Positions 54,159 through 62,359 of a stretch of DNA of 64,000 nucleotides are shown here, in pieces. The position numbers and the translations under genes were made by a program. Positions within the stretch are counted from its first letter, which is position 1, and each line of letters opens with the position of its first letter. Under the pieces are notes generated by a model. The model made no database searches. It worked only from the letters and a program-made list of their open reading frames with translations, and was not told the origin of the DNA. Origin of the DNA: Pseudomonas turukhanskensis (lineage in GTDB: Bacteria; Pseudomonadota; Gammaproteobacteria; Pseudomonadales; Pseudomonadaceae); NCBI RefSeq assembly GCF_027922365.1, contig NZ_BSFN01000011.1, forward strand, positions 98,725 to 162,724. Direction: 5' to 3'.

Positions 54159-55093
54159 GGTTGGAACTCCTTGTTCTTCTCACCGCCCAGCAGGTAGCCG
54201 GCCGGGTCTTCCTGCAGGCGCCGGGTAATGGCGCGCAGGCTACTGAGGGTTTCGCGCAACTCGCCCACGGCTGGGCCGAGGGCGCTCAAGCCTTGGGCGC
54301 CGGCATCCAGCGAGTCACGGTTATCGCTGAGCAGGCGTTCGATGCTTTTGCTCGCGCGGTCAAGCGAGGCCATGGCATCGCGGGCGCTGTTGAGCGCGTC
54401 CTTGCCTTGCTGGTCGAGCAGGCTGTTGGCGCTGGCCATCACCTTGCTGCTTTGCGCCAGGGTTTCACTGGCCTGGCGCGAGGCGGCGGCCAGTTGCTTG
54501 ACGATGGTGCGCATGTCTTCGCGCTCTTCGGCCACGGTGCCGGTCACCTGGTCGAGGTGGTCCAGCGTGCGGCTGATGCGGGCGACGTTCTCCGGCGACA
54601 CCAGGGCGTTGGCGCTGGCGGCCAGCTTGTTGATATTGGTCAGCAGGTCTTCGCCGCTGGCCAGCAGTGCCGTAATGGGCGATTTGTCGGCGACGATCAC
54701 CGGCACCTTGCCGGTTTTGCTCACAAGCTTGGGGCTGTCCGGCGTGCCGCTGTACATCTGGATAAAGGAGCCGCCGGTAATGCCCACCAACGACAGCTTG
54801 GCGTGGGTGTCCTGCTTGACCGGCGTGTCGGCGGCAACCCGAATACGCGCGCGCACTTTGCGCGGGTCTTTGGGGTCGAGTTTCAGGGCGATCACCTCGC
54901 CCACCTTGATGCCGCTGTACTGCACGGTGCTACCCGGTGACAGGCCGTTGACCGCTTCATAGAACACGATGTCGTACAGGGCGAATTCGCGGTCGGCCGT
55001 CGACTTGGCCAGCCACAGGCCGAACAGCAGCGCGGCACCGACGGCCAACACCGTGAACAAGCCGATCAGCACGTGATGGGCGCGGGTTTCCAT
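54155..55093 (-). CDS. MCE-domain lipid-binding protein (MlaD-like)
   Basis: Periplasmic, membrane-anchored lipid-shuttle subunit. The 312 residues begin with METRAHHVLIGLFTVLAVGA and one membrane helix (8-28). The MCE domain lies about 38-120 ('AVNGLSPGSTVQYSGIKVGE', 'IRVAADTPVKQDTHAKLSLV'), then a long helical/coiled C-terminal region to 300. This long tail is like PqiB/LetB-class or Mycobacterial MCE single-domain proteins rather than short E. coli MlaD (183 residues). PA3213 counterpart. Confidence 0.9.
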   Translation of the reverse strand: METRAHHVLIGLFTVLAVGAALLFGLWLAKSTADREFALYDIVFYEAVNGLSPGSTVQYSGIKVGEVIALKLDPKDPRKVRARIRVAADTPVKQDTHAKLSLVGITGGSFIQMYSGTPDSPKLVSKTGKVPVIVADKSPITALLASGEDLLTNINKLAASANALVSPENVARISRTLDHLDQVTGTVAEEREDMRTIVKQLAAASRQASETLAQSSKVMASANSLLDQQGKDALNSARDAMASLDRASKSIERLLSDNRDSLDAGAQGLSALGPAVGELRETLSSLRAITRRLQEDPAGYLLGGEKNKEFQP

Positions 55094-55094
55094 A

Positions 55095-55886
55095 TCAATT
55101 GTTCTCCGTTAAACGGGCACTGGCTTGCAGCGCGGCACGGCCACGGGGGCCATGAAAATAGTCGTGAACCCAGGCGTCTTTGGTGGCGGCCACTGTGGTC
55201 AGGTCGCCGGCCACCAGCACGCGTTTTTGTGACAGCACGGCCACTCGGTCACAGATGGTGTAGAGGGTGTCCAGGTCATGGGTGACCAGAAACACAGTCA
55301 GGCCCAGCGCGTCACGCAGGGTCAGAATAAGCTGGTCGAAGGCGGCGGCGCTGATGGGGTCCAGGCCTGCGGTGGGTTCGTCGAGAAACACGATTTCGGG
55401 GTCCAGCGCCAGGGCACGGGCCAGGGCGGCGCGCTTGATCATGCCGCCGGATAACGAGTCCGGGTATTTGTAGGCTGCCGACTCCGGCAGGCCGGCCAGA
55501 GCCAATTTGACCACCGCCAGCCCTTCGGCTTCGTCCCGGCTGAGGCCCGCGTGTTCGATCAACGGCAGGGCAATGTTTTCCAGCACCGTGAGCGAGGAAA
55601 ACAACGCGCCGGACTGGAACAGCACACCGAAGCGGCGCTCGACCTGCGAGCGTTTTTCCGGCGACAGATCAAGCAGGTTTTCGCCGAACACTTTGACGCT
55701 GCCGGCGGTGGGCCGTTGCAGGCCGACGATGGAGCGCAGCAACACCGACTTGCCGGTACCCGAGCCGCCGACGATGCCGAGAATTTCGCCGCGCATCACG
55801 TCCAGGTCCAGGTGCTGGTGCACCACCTGCGGGCCAAACGCGTTGGTGAGGTCGCGGACCTCGATAAGTGCAGTCTGCGTGGTCAC
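55095..55886 (-). CDS. ABC transporter ATP-binding protein (MlaF-like)
   Basis: ATPase energising lipid transport. The 263-residue protein has Walker A GGSGTGKSVLL near 36-46, 'SFTVLEN'-region Q-loop equivalents ('VLFQSGALFSSLTVLENIAL'), signature LSGGMIKRAALARAL and Walker B 'EIVFLDEPTAGLDP'. The SGGM variant of the signature is characteristic of MlaF. Overlaps the permease gene by four bases and is one base from the MCE gene. PA3212 counterpart. Confidence 0.94.
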   Translation of the reverse strand: MTTQTALIEVRDLTNAFGPQVVHQHLDLDVMRGEILGIVGGSGTGKSVLLRSIVGLQRPTAGSVKVFGENLLDLSPEKRSQVERRFGVLFQSGALFSSLTVLENIALPLIEHAGLSRDEAEGLAVVKLALAGLPESAAYKYPDSLSGGMIKRAALARALALDPEIVFLDEPTAGLDPISAAAFDQLILTLRDALGLTVFLVTHDLDTLYTICDRVAVLSQKRVLVAGDLTTVAATKDAWVHDYFHGPRGRAALQASARLTENN

Positions 55887-57013
55887 CAGCCCATCTCCAT
55901 AAAGAACATCGCCGCCACCGCGTCCAGCAGAATCACCACGAAGATGGATTGCACCACGGCCGAGGTCGTGTGCTCGCCCACCGACTGCGCGCTACCGCTG
56001 ACCTTGAAGCCTTCCAGGCAACCGATCACGGCAATCAGAAAAGCAAACACCGGCGCTTTGACCAGGCCCACCAACAGGTGCTGCACCTCGATGGTTTGCA
56101 GGATGGTGAGGTACATGGTGGGCGAGATATTCAGCACCAGCAGGCACACCACAGCGCCGCCGAGAATGCCCGAGATCATGGCCAGAAACGTCAGAATGGG
56201 CAGCGACATCAGCAGCGCCAACACCCGTGGCAGCACGAGCAACTCGATGGGGTTCAGGCCCAGGGTACGGATGGCGTCGATTTCCTCGTTGGCCTTCATG
56301 GAGCCGATCTGCGCGGTAAAGGCGCTGGCCGTGCGCCCGGCCATGAGGATGGCGGTCAGCAGCACGCCGAACTCGCGCAGAAAGGCAAAGGCCACCAGGT
56401 TGACGGTATAGATAGTGGCGCCGAAATTGGCCAATACCGTGGCCCCGAGAAACGCCACCACGGCGCCGACCATAAAGGTCAGCAGCACCACGATGGGCAC
56501 GGCATCCAGGCCCGTTTGCTCGATGTTCGACACCAGGGACGTAACCCGCCAGCGGCGCGGACTGAACAGCCCACGCACAAGCGTCTCCAGCACCAGCCCG
56601 ATAAAGCCCAACAGCGCTGCGATGCGCTCCCACAGGCTGGCGACGAAAACACCGATATGGGCCAACACGTCGGCCAGACCGGCGCGAGCCTTGGGTTTTT
56701 CCGGCTGGCAGTAGGTGCGCAGCGCACTGCCCACAGAATTGAGCAGGGCCTGGCGGGCGGGATTCAGGCTGGGATCGGTGGCGGCAAGATCAATCAGGCG
56801 CTCGGCACCGAGCAGGTCGGCCAGAAGCGCCGCGCCGGAGGTGTCCAGGCCCTGCAGGCCGGCCAGTTGCACGCCGGTGGCGGCATCGAGTTGCGGGCGC
56901 ATACGCGCTACATCGCGGCTCAATTGGCTGTAATGCGGCAGGGTCCAGTCCCCGCTCACAAACAACTGCGCGGGCGTTACGGCGGTGTCCAAGCGTAATG
57001 CAACTGAGGTCAT
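55883..57013 (-). CDS. MlaE-type permease with N-terminal STAS domain (MlaB-MlaE fusion)
   Basis: Inner-membrane permease of the lipid transport system. The 376 residues consist of an N-terminal STAS-like domain (1-95; 'SGDWTLPHYSQLSRDVARMR', 'QLAGLQGLDTSGAALLADLL') corresponding to MlaB, a linker, and an MlaE domain about 125-376 with five or six helices ('FLREFGVLLTAILMAGRTAS', 'EEIDAIRTLGLNPIELLVLP'). E. coli has separate mlaB and mlaE; the fusion is the PA3211 arrangement and probably explains why no stand-alone mlaB is here. First gene of the operon; a REP pair lies upstream. Confidence 0.92.
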   Translation of the reverse strand: MTSVALRLDTAVTPAQLFVSGDWTLPHYSQLSRDVARMRPQLDAATGVQLAGLQGLDTSGAALLADLLGAERLIDLAATDPSLNPARQALLNSVGSALRTYCQPEKPKARAGLADVLAHIGVFVASLWERIAALLGFIGLVLETLVRGLFSPRRWRVTSLVSNIEQTGLDAVPIVVLLTFMVGAVVAFLGATVLANFGATIYTVNLVAFAFLREFGVLLTAILMAGRTASAFTAQIGSMKANEEIDAIRTLGLNPIELLVLPRVLALLMSLPILTFLAMISGILGGAVVCLLVLNISPTMYLTILQTIEVQHLLVGLVKAPVFAFLIAVIGCLEGFKVSGSAQSVGEHTTSAVVQSIFVVILLDAVAAMFFMEMGW

Positions 57014-57111
57014 AAAAACGGCGTACTCATCCTGGGTGGCCGGTAGCGTAACAAGGGCAGGTTACATCACCTGTACGTTCAGGTGGTTCACGGTCTTGCT
57101 CGCTGTTTTTC

Positions 57112-57188
57112 GTAGGAGCGAGCTTGCTCGCGAACCATTGGGCCTGCAGCACACCTTTTCCAGGCTTCGCCAGCAAGCTGGCTCCTAC
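57112..57188. repeat. Pseudomonas REP pair (GTAGGAGCGAGCTTGCTCGC)
   Basis: GTAGGAGCGAGCTTGCTCGCG at the left and AGCAAGCTGGCTCCTAC inverted at the right, separated by about 40 bases. This is the classical Pseudomonas REP sequence arranged as a doublet. It lies between the Mla-like operon and the small membrane-protein gene. Confidence 0.88.
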
Positions 57189-57248
57189 TTCAGATTGAAC
57201 CGCCAGCCGCTGCGCTTGCCCAAGCTGAACATCAACCGAGGACAGAGC

Positions 57249-57542
57249 ATGCAGGTAGAAGGATTCTTCGATTGGCTTGGCCATGCGCTGGGCAGCGTTA
57301 TCCGCTTTATCGTCGATGCCCTGAGCGGCGTGCTGCAACTGATCGGCAATGCCGGCAGGCAGTTTCTCCATGGCCTGTCCAGCGCGCTGGGCATTACGCC
57401 GTCGCTGCTGAGCATCGTGGCGCTGGTCATTGGCTTGTTGCTGCTATTTAGCGCCGTGCGGGCATTTATGCGCCGCTCGATTGTGCTGGGGCTGATCTGG
57501 CTGGTGCTGGGGTTGTGGCTGCTGAGTCTATTGATCAGTTAA
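57249..57542 (+). CDS. Small membrane protein, hypothetical
   Basis: A 97-residue protein starting MQVEGFFDWLGHALGSVIRF. GAGGA lies 11 bases before the ATG, which fixes the start. It contains two hydrophobic helices: one about 55-70 (SLLSIVALVIGLLLLFSAV) and one about 78-96 (IVLGLIWLVLGLWLLSLLI). An amphipathic N-terminus (about 5-45) precedes them. No function recognised; not linked in an operon with the divergent Mla genes. Confidence 0.75.
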   Translation: MQVEGFFDWLGHALGSVIRFIVDALSGVLQLIGNAGRQFLHGLSSALGITPSLLSIVALVIGLLLLFSAVRAFMRRSIVLGLIWLVLGLWLLSLLIS

Positions 57543-57658
57543 CCCGCTGCCTTGCACATTTGTGTCGCCTTCTGCGTTTGCAAGCACGCGATCACCTGCG
57601 AAGCTAGGTGCCATACGCCCGACGCTCCCAGGGCACTGCACAGATGTAGAGGCTCACC

Positions 57659-58789
57659 ATGCAAATCAGCGCGCAATTTGACAGTGGCAACATTGAGGTC
57701 CACGACAGCAGCAACCCGCAGCACCCGCTGCTGAAAATGCGCAAGGACCTCAACAGCCACCACTTCCAGTGGTTTCACTTCAAAGCCGAAGACCTCACCC
57801 CCGGTGCGCGCTACGACTTCAGCATTACCAATGCGGGCGAGTCGGCCTACAACTGGGCCTGGGACGGCTATAACGCCGTTGCCTCCTACGACCGTAAAAC
57901 CTGGTTCCGCGTGCCCAGCACCTACGCCAACGGCACCCTGAGCTTTGGCCTGGAAGTGGAACAGGCGCAGATCTGGTTTGCCTATTTCGAACCTTACAGC
58001 CGCGAACGCCATGACTGGTTGATCGACCAGGCGCTATTCAAGGCCGACGCCGAGCTGGTGGCGTGCGGTAAAAGCCTCGAAGGCCGCGATATCCAGTTGC
58101 TGCGCATCAGCCGCAACCCGCACGCCCAGCGCAAGGTCTGGATCATCGCCCAGCAACACCCTGGCGAGCATATGGCTGAGTGGTTCATGGAAGGGCTGAT
58201 TGAGCGCCTCAAGCTGCGCGACGACGCCGAGATGGATGCGCTGCTGCGCCAGGCCGACTTGTACCTGGTGCCGAACGTAAACCCCGACGGCGCTTACCGC
58301 GGCCACCTGCGCACCAACGCCGCCGGCAAGGACCTGAACCGCGCCTGGCAGTCAGCCAACGAAGCGGAAACGCCGGAAGTGTTTTTTGTGCAGCAGCAAA
58401 TGCGCAAGGTGGGCGTGGACTTGTTTCTGGATATCCACGGCGACGAAGAAATTCCCCATGTCTTCACGGCGGCCTGTGAGGGCAACCCCGGGTATACCTC
58501 GCGCATTGCCGACCTGGAAAACCGTTTCCGCCAACGCCTGGTGGCCCACGGTGCCGAATTTCAGACGCGCTTTGGCTACCCGCGCAGCGAGCGCGGCAAA
58601 GCCAATATGACCTTGGCCTGCAATGCGGTGGGTGAGGAATTCGATTGCCTGTCGTTCACCATCGAAATGCCGTTCAAAGACCACGACGACAGCCCCAATG
58701 CGCAAACCGGCTGGGATGGCAAACGCTCCAAGCAATTGGCCAAGGACGTGTTGAGTGTGACGGCGGGGATGGTCGGCGAGTTGCGCTGA
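57659..58789 (+). CDS. M14D cytosolic zinc carboxypeptidase (CCP/AGBL-like)
   Basis: Metallo-carboxypeptidase related to eukaryotic cytosolic carboxypeptidases; PA2831 is the P. aeruginosa representative, from memory. The 376-residue protein has the N-terminal beta-sandwich typical of CCPs (about 1-115). The M14 domain follows with zinc ligands in QQHPGEHMAEW (His167, Glu170) and 'LFLDIHGDEE' (His260). The substrate residues 'PDGAYRGHLRTNAAGKDLNR' and a likely catalytic Glu in 'LSFTIEMPFKD' are present. No signal peptide, so cytoplasmic. Natural substrate in bacteria unknown. AGAGG precedes the ATG. Confidence 0.9.
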   Translation: MQISAQFDSGNIEVHDSSNPQHPLLKMRKDLNSHHFQWFHFKAEDLTPGARYDFSITNAGESAYNWAWDGYNAVASYDRKTWFRVPSTYANGTLSFGLEVEQAQIWFAYFEPYSRERHDWLIDQALFKADAELVACGKSLEGRDIQLLRISRNPHAQRKVWIIAQQHPGEHMAEWFMEGLIERLKLRDDAEMDALLRQADLYLVPNVNPDGAYRGHLRTNAAGKDLNRAWQSANEAETPEVFFVQQQMRKVGVDLFLDIHGDEEIPHVFTAACEGNPGYTSRIADLENRFRQRLVAHGAEFQTRFGYPRSERGKANMTLACNAVGEEFDCLSFTIEMPFKDHDDSPNAQTGWDGKRSKQLAKDVLSVTAGMVGELR

Positions 58790-58806
58790 AACCTTCGTTT
58801 GCAGCA

Positions 58807-58867
58807 ATCGCGGCTCAAGCCGCTCCCACAGAGAACGGGCCCCCGTAGGAGCGGCTTCAGCCGCGAT
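58807..58867. repeat. Pseudomonas REP doublet (GTAGGAGCGGCTTCAGCCGC)
   Basis: ATCGCGGCTCAAGCCGCTCC...CAC (58807-58829) and its inverted partner GTAGGAGCGGCTTCAGCCGC...GAT (58845-58867), each a hairpin. Sits between two convergent genes, immediately beyond the stop of the small secreted-peptide gene. Confidence 0.88.
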
Positions 58868-58878
58868 GCATTGTATTT

Positions 58879-59055
58879 CTAGCGCATCGAACTCAGCCAC
58901 CCGGTATGCGGCACACACAGATCCTGCTTGCAGGACACCTGCGCCACCGGCGCGCCCTGGCGTGCCAACTCCACCCGCGCGGCTGCCGCGCCATATAAAC
59001 CGCAGACCATCAGCAAACCAAACGCGATCAGACACTTTCTTGTTTTTATTGTCAT
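58879..59055 (-). CDS. Small secreted peptide, 58 residues, hypothetical
   Basis: A short gene readable only on the minus strand: begins MTIKTRKCLIAFGLLMVCGL and ends GWLSSMR. GAGAGG lies ten bases before the ATG at 59053-59055, a good ribosome site. Lys/Arg start, hydrophobic core and AAA-A cleavage site (near residue 26) form a Sec signal peptide. The mature peptide is about 32 residues with two Cys spaced by four ('SCKQDLC'), a possible disulfide loop. No family recognised. Convergent with the carboxypeptidase and divergent from the MATE gene. Confidence 0.72.
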   Translation of the reverse strand: MTIKTRKCLIAFGLLMVCGLYGAAAARVELARQGAPVAQVSCKQDLCVPHTGWLSSMR

Positions 59056-59195
59056 GGCTATTACCTCTCGGAAACGGGTCCGTCGTTTCAGAGTAGGCCA
59101 GTCGCTGACGTTGTGAATGACCGTTTGGCTCTATTCAGGCGGTGTATAAGCCCCCATCGCGAGTTCTATACTGCGCCGCCAACAGGGAGCTAACG

Positions 59196-60575
59196 ATGCT
59201 GCGCGAAGCCTGGGCCCATACGCCCACTCACCACCGTGTCTGGGCGCTGGCCGCCCCCATGATTCTGTCGAACATTTCCGTACCGCTGGTGGCATTGGTG
59301 GACAGCACGGTGGTCGGCCATTTGCCCCATGCCCACCAATTGGGCGCGGTGGCGGTGGGCAGCACGTTATACGTGATGATCGTCGGTATCCTCGGTTTTC
59401 TGCGCATGGGCACCACGGGCTTTGCCGCCCAGGCCAGCGGCCGCGCCGACGGCGGTGCGTTGCGGCAGGTGCTGATTAAGGGCCTGGCACTGGCCGCCCT
59501 GCTGGCGCTGACCTTGGGGTTGCTGGCCCTGCCCTTCGGCGACCTGGCGCTGGATTGGATGAACCCCTCTGCCGAGCTGGATGAGCAGACCCGCGCCTTC
59601 TTCCATACCCGCCTGTTCGGCTTGCCGGCGGCGCTGGCCAACTTCGCGTTGATTGGCTGGTTTCTCGGCACTCAGAACGCCCGCGCGCCGCTGGCGATTC
59701 TGCTGGGCACCAATGTGCTGAATATCGTGCTGTCGCTGTGGTTTGTGCTCGGCCTGGACTGGGGCGTGGTCGGCGCGGCGCGGGCGGCGGTACTGAGTGA
59801 ATGGGGCGGCGCGCTGCTGGGCCTGGCGCTGACGGGCGGCGCGCTGCGTCGTTATCCCGGCCGTACCCAGTGGGCGGCGATGGCGCGCTGGGAGAGCTGG
59901 CGGCCGCTGTTGGCGGTGAACCGCGACATTTTTATTCGTTCGCTGGCGCTGCAAGGCGTGTTCTTTTTGCTCACCGTGCAGGGCGCGCGTCTGGGCGATG
60001 ACACGGTGGCGGCCAAGGCCCTGCTGCTCAATGGCCTGCTGCTGACGGCCTACGCCCTGGACGGTTTCGCCCATGCGGTCGAGGCGCTATGCGGCCATGC
60101 CTTGGGCAGCCGGGATCGCCAGGGCCTGGTGCGCAGTCTGGTGGTGGCCGGCGGTTGGTCGCTGATTGCTAGCCTGGTGTTCGCGCTGTTTTTCGCTGTC
60201 GGCGGCCATCTCTTTATCGCCCTGCAAAGCGATATCCCCTCGGTGCGCAGCACGGCCGATATCTACTTGCCCTACCTGGCGTTGCTGCCCTTGGTGGCAG
60301 TTTGGAGTTACCTGCTCGACGGCCTGTTTATCGGCGCCACCCGCGCCCGGGAAATGCGCGACGCCATGTTGCTTAGCGTGCTGCTGGCCCTGCCGCTGGC
60401 CTGGTGGCTGCGCGATTATGCCAACCACGGGCTGTGGATCGCATTTCTGGGCTTTATGTTGCTGCGAAGCCTGTGTCTGGGTGTCTATGCTTACCACCTG
60501 ACCCGCCACGACCAGTGGTTTGTTTCGCCTAACCCCGAAGGATCAGTGCATGCTCAGCCCGGAAATCCCAGTTAA
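59196..60575 (+). CDS. MATE-family (DinF-like) efflux transporter
   Basis: Inner-membrane Na+/H+-coupled efflux transporter. The start MLREAWAHTPTHHRVWALAA at 59196 (AGGGAG upstream) gives 459 residues with 12 predicted helices. Typical features are 'MILSNISVPLVALVDSTVVG' near the N-terminus and the repeated half starting 'NRDIFIRSLALQGVFFLLTV'. DinF-type members share the 'DGFAHAVEALCGHALG' stretch. Substrate unknown. The 3' end overlaps the following GGDEF gene by 26 bases. Confidence 0.9.
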   Translation: MLREAWAHTPTHHRVWALAAPMILSNISVPLVALVDSTVVGHLPHAHQLGAVAVGSTLYVMIVGILGFLRMGTTGFAAQASGRADGGALRQVLIKGLALAALLALTLGLLALPFGDLALDWMNPSAELDEQTRAFFHTRLFGLPAALANFALIGWFLGTQNARAPLAILLGTNVLNIVLSLWFVLGLDWGVVGAARAAVLSEWGGALLGLALTGGALRRYPGRTQWAAMARWESWRPLLAVNRDIFIRSLALQGVFFLLTVQGARLGDDTVAAKALLLNGLLLTAYALDGFAHAVEALCGHALGSRDRQGLVRSLVVAGGWSLIASLVFALFFAVGGHLFIALQSDIPSVRSTADIYLPYLALLPLVAVWSYLLDGLFIGATRAREMRDAMLLSVLLALPLAWWLRDYANHGLWIAFLGFMLLRSLCLGVYAYHLTRHDQWFVSPNPEGSVHAQPGNPS

Positions 60576-61611
60576 CGAACGTATTCGTCAGCAAGTGCTG
60601 GATAACCAGGAATTGCTGGACACCCCCGCCGACCCGTACCTCGATGTGCTGGTAAAAGTGGTGGGCGAAATGTTCGAGGTGAAGACGGTGCTGATCAGCC
60701 TGGTCGACCGCGATCGCCAGTGGTTCAAAGCGCGGCGTGGCCTGGACGTGCCAGAGACCCCGCGCAATATCTCGTTCTGCGGCCACGCCATCTTGCAAGA
60801 TGACCTGTTCCTGGTCGAAGACACGCACCTGGATACGCGCTTCAGCGATAACCCGATTGTCACCAACCCGCCGTTTCTGCGTTTTTACGCCGGCCAGCCG
60901 CTGTATACCGAAAGCGGCCATGCGATTGGCACGCTGTGCCTGCTGCATCCCAAGCCCAAGCATCTGAGCAGTAAACAGAAACGACGGCTGAAAGACATGG
61001 CCACACTGGCCGAGGGTTACCTGAAGCTGCGCCATATGAGTGAGCACGCCAAGGAACTGCGCGCGGCCCTTAGCCGGGAACAACGCAAAGCCATGCTCGA
61101 CAGCCTGACCCAGGTATGGAACCGCGCAGGCCTCGAACACTTTCTACCTCGGGAGCAAACCCGCGCAGAGGAGCGTGACCTGAAGCTGGGGCTGCTGTTC
61201 TGCGACCTGGATTACTTCAAACGGGTCAACGACCAACACGGCCATGACGCCGGCGACAAGGTGCTGTGGGAGTGCGCCCGGCGTATCACCGCTGCCGTGC
61301 GCCCGCAGGACATCGTCACCCGCAGCGGTGGCGAAGAATTTGTGGTGTTGACCCAGGTGCACGATGAAGAAGAGTTGCGGCGTATTGGCGAGCGCATTCG
61401 CACCTCGGTGGCCCGCACGCCTATCGAAGCTGGCGAGGTGGAACTGGAGCTGACCATCAGCGTCGGCTGCGCCCTGGCCGACGCGCAGGAAAACCCCGAG
61501 CGCGCGCTCAAACGCGCGGACAAAGCGCTGTACCACGCCAAAGGCAATGGCCGGAACCGGGTGGAGTTCAGCGCCTACGAGGGCAAAAAGACGTACGACG
61601 CGCTTAACTGA
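60550..61611 (+). CDS. GAF-GGDEF diguanylate cyclase
   Basis: Predicted to make c-di-GMP. The 353-residue soluble protein begins MLSPEIPVNERIRQQVLDNQ; GAAGGATC precedes the ATG at 60550. It has a GAF domain about 20-160 ('ISLVDRDRQWFKARRGLDVP', 'RNISFCGHAILQDDLFLVED', 'FYAGQPLY') and a GGDEF domain about 185-345 with catalytic GGEEF near 267 ('VTRSGGEEFVVL') and 'DLDYFKRVNDQHGHDAGDKV'. Active-site residues are intact. There is an RxxD-like I-site candidate in the residues before GGEEF, not certain. Overlaps the MATE gene and precedes the DUF2214 gene by 36 bases. Confidence 0.92.
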   Translation: MLSPEIPVNERIRQQVLDNQELLDTPADPYLDVLVKVVGEMFEVKTVLISLVDRDRQWFKARRGLDVPETPRNISFCGHAILQDDLFLVEDTHLDTRFSDNPIVTNPPFLRFYAGQPLYTESGHAIGTLCLLHPKPKHLSSKQKRRLKDMATLAEGYLKLRHMSEHAKELRAALSREQRKAMLDSLTQVWNRAGLEHFLPREQTRAEERDLKLGLLFCDLDYFKRVNDQHGHDAGDKVLWECARRITAAVRPQDIVTRSGGEEFVVLTQVHDEEELRRIGERIRTSVARTPIEAGEVELELTISVGCALADAQENPERALKRADKALYHAKGNGRNRVEFSAYEGKKTYDALN

Positions 61612-61647
61612 ACCGCGCAAAAAACCTGACAAGCCCGAGGAACCACC

Positions 61648-62106
61648 ATGGCCGCCGCCATTGCCGCGTACCTGCACTACCTGTCGATTTTTCTGCTGTT
61701 CGCCTTGCTGACCCTGGAACACCAGCTGTTCAAATTGCCGCTGGACCTGCCCCGGGCACGCAGCCTGGTGCGCATCGACATCGCCTACGGCGCCACAGCC
61801 GGCCTGGTGCTATTGACCGGTGCGGCGCGAGTGCTGTGGTATGGCAAAGGCCTGGATTACTACCTGCACAACAGTGTGTTTCACGCCAAGTTCGGGTTGT
61901 TCATTCTGATCGGGCTGGTGTCGATTGTGCCGACCTTTGTGTTTCTCAACTGGCGCAATGCGCTCAAGGCCGGCGAGGTGCCGCAGGTGAGCGCCAAGCA
62001 GGCCAAGTGGGTGACGATGGTGATTAGGCTGGAGCTCTTGGGCCTGCTGGTGCTGCCGTTGTTGGCGGCGTTGATGGCGCGGGGGTATGGCGTGATCGCG
62101 CCCTGA
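61648..62106 (+). CDS. DUF2214-family membrane protein
   Basis: A 152-residue integral membrane protein with four helices (about 5-22, 44-62, 78-98, 125-145): MAAAIAAYLHYLSIFLLFAL and 'RIDIAYGATAGLVLLTGAAR' with conserved His10 and 'HNSVFHAKFGLFILIGLVSI'. Histidines and the helix layout suggest a small heme or quinone-related membrane protein, but no function is known for DUF2214. GAGGA precedes the ATG. Probably cotranscribed with the upstream GGDEF gene. Confidence 0.85.
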   Translation: MAAAIAAYLHYLSIFLLFALLTLEHQLFKLPLDLPRARSLVRIDIAYGATAGLVLLTGAARVLWYGKGLDYYLHNSVFHAKFGLFILIGLVSIVPTFVFLNWRNALKAGEVPQVSAKQAKWVTMVIRLELLGLLVLPLLAALMARGYGVIAP

Positions 62107-62122
62107 GTAAGTGCGCGCAGAG

Positions 62123-62158
62123 CCCCTCACCCTAGCCCTCTCCCGCAGGGAGAGGGGA
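62123..62158. repeat. Palindromic repeat CCCTCACCCTAGCCCTCTCC...GGGAGAGGGG
   Basis: A widely distributed proteobacterial intergenic sequence type with CCCTCTCCC/GGGAGAGGG arms; it begins 17 bases after the DUF2214 stop and may terminate the operon. Confidence 0.7.
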
Positions 62159-62298
62159 CCGGATCAAGGTTTTTACATCTATTGAGCAGTGCAGCCCTCG
62201 CCCACGCCTCGCTCATCAACGCTGCATATCAACCACACTGCATAAGCGGCTGCATCTTTGATGTGAACCCAGCCTGCTCACGTGCAATTTGCCTAACC

Positions 62299-62320
62299 TG
62301 TATATACAAGTGTATATAGG
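62299..62320. promoter_or_regulatory. HutC-like operator upstream of hutH
   Basis: TGTATATACA-AG-TGTATATAGG: a perfect ten-base palindrome followed by a near copy 12 bases on. The TGTA-N2-TACA core matches what is remembered of Pseudomonas HutC binding sites in hut promoters. It lies 40 bases before the hutH ATG, suited to repression in the absence of urocanate. The hutC gene itself is not in the window. Confidence 0.7.
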
Positions 62321-62359
62321 TGCTCGTTACCTTTACCGGCACTCTTCAGGACCACTCCT

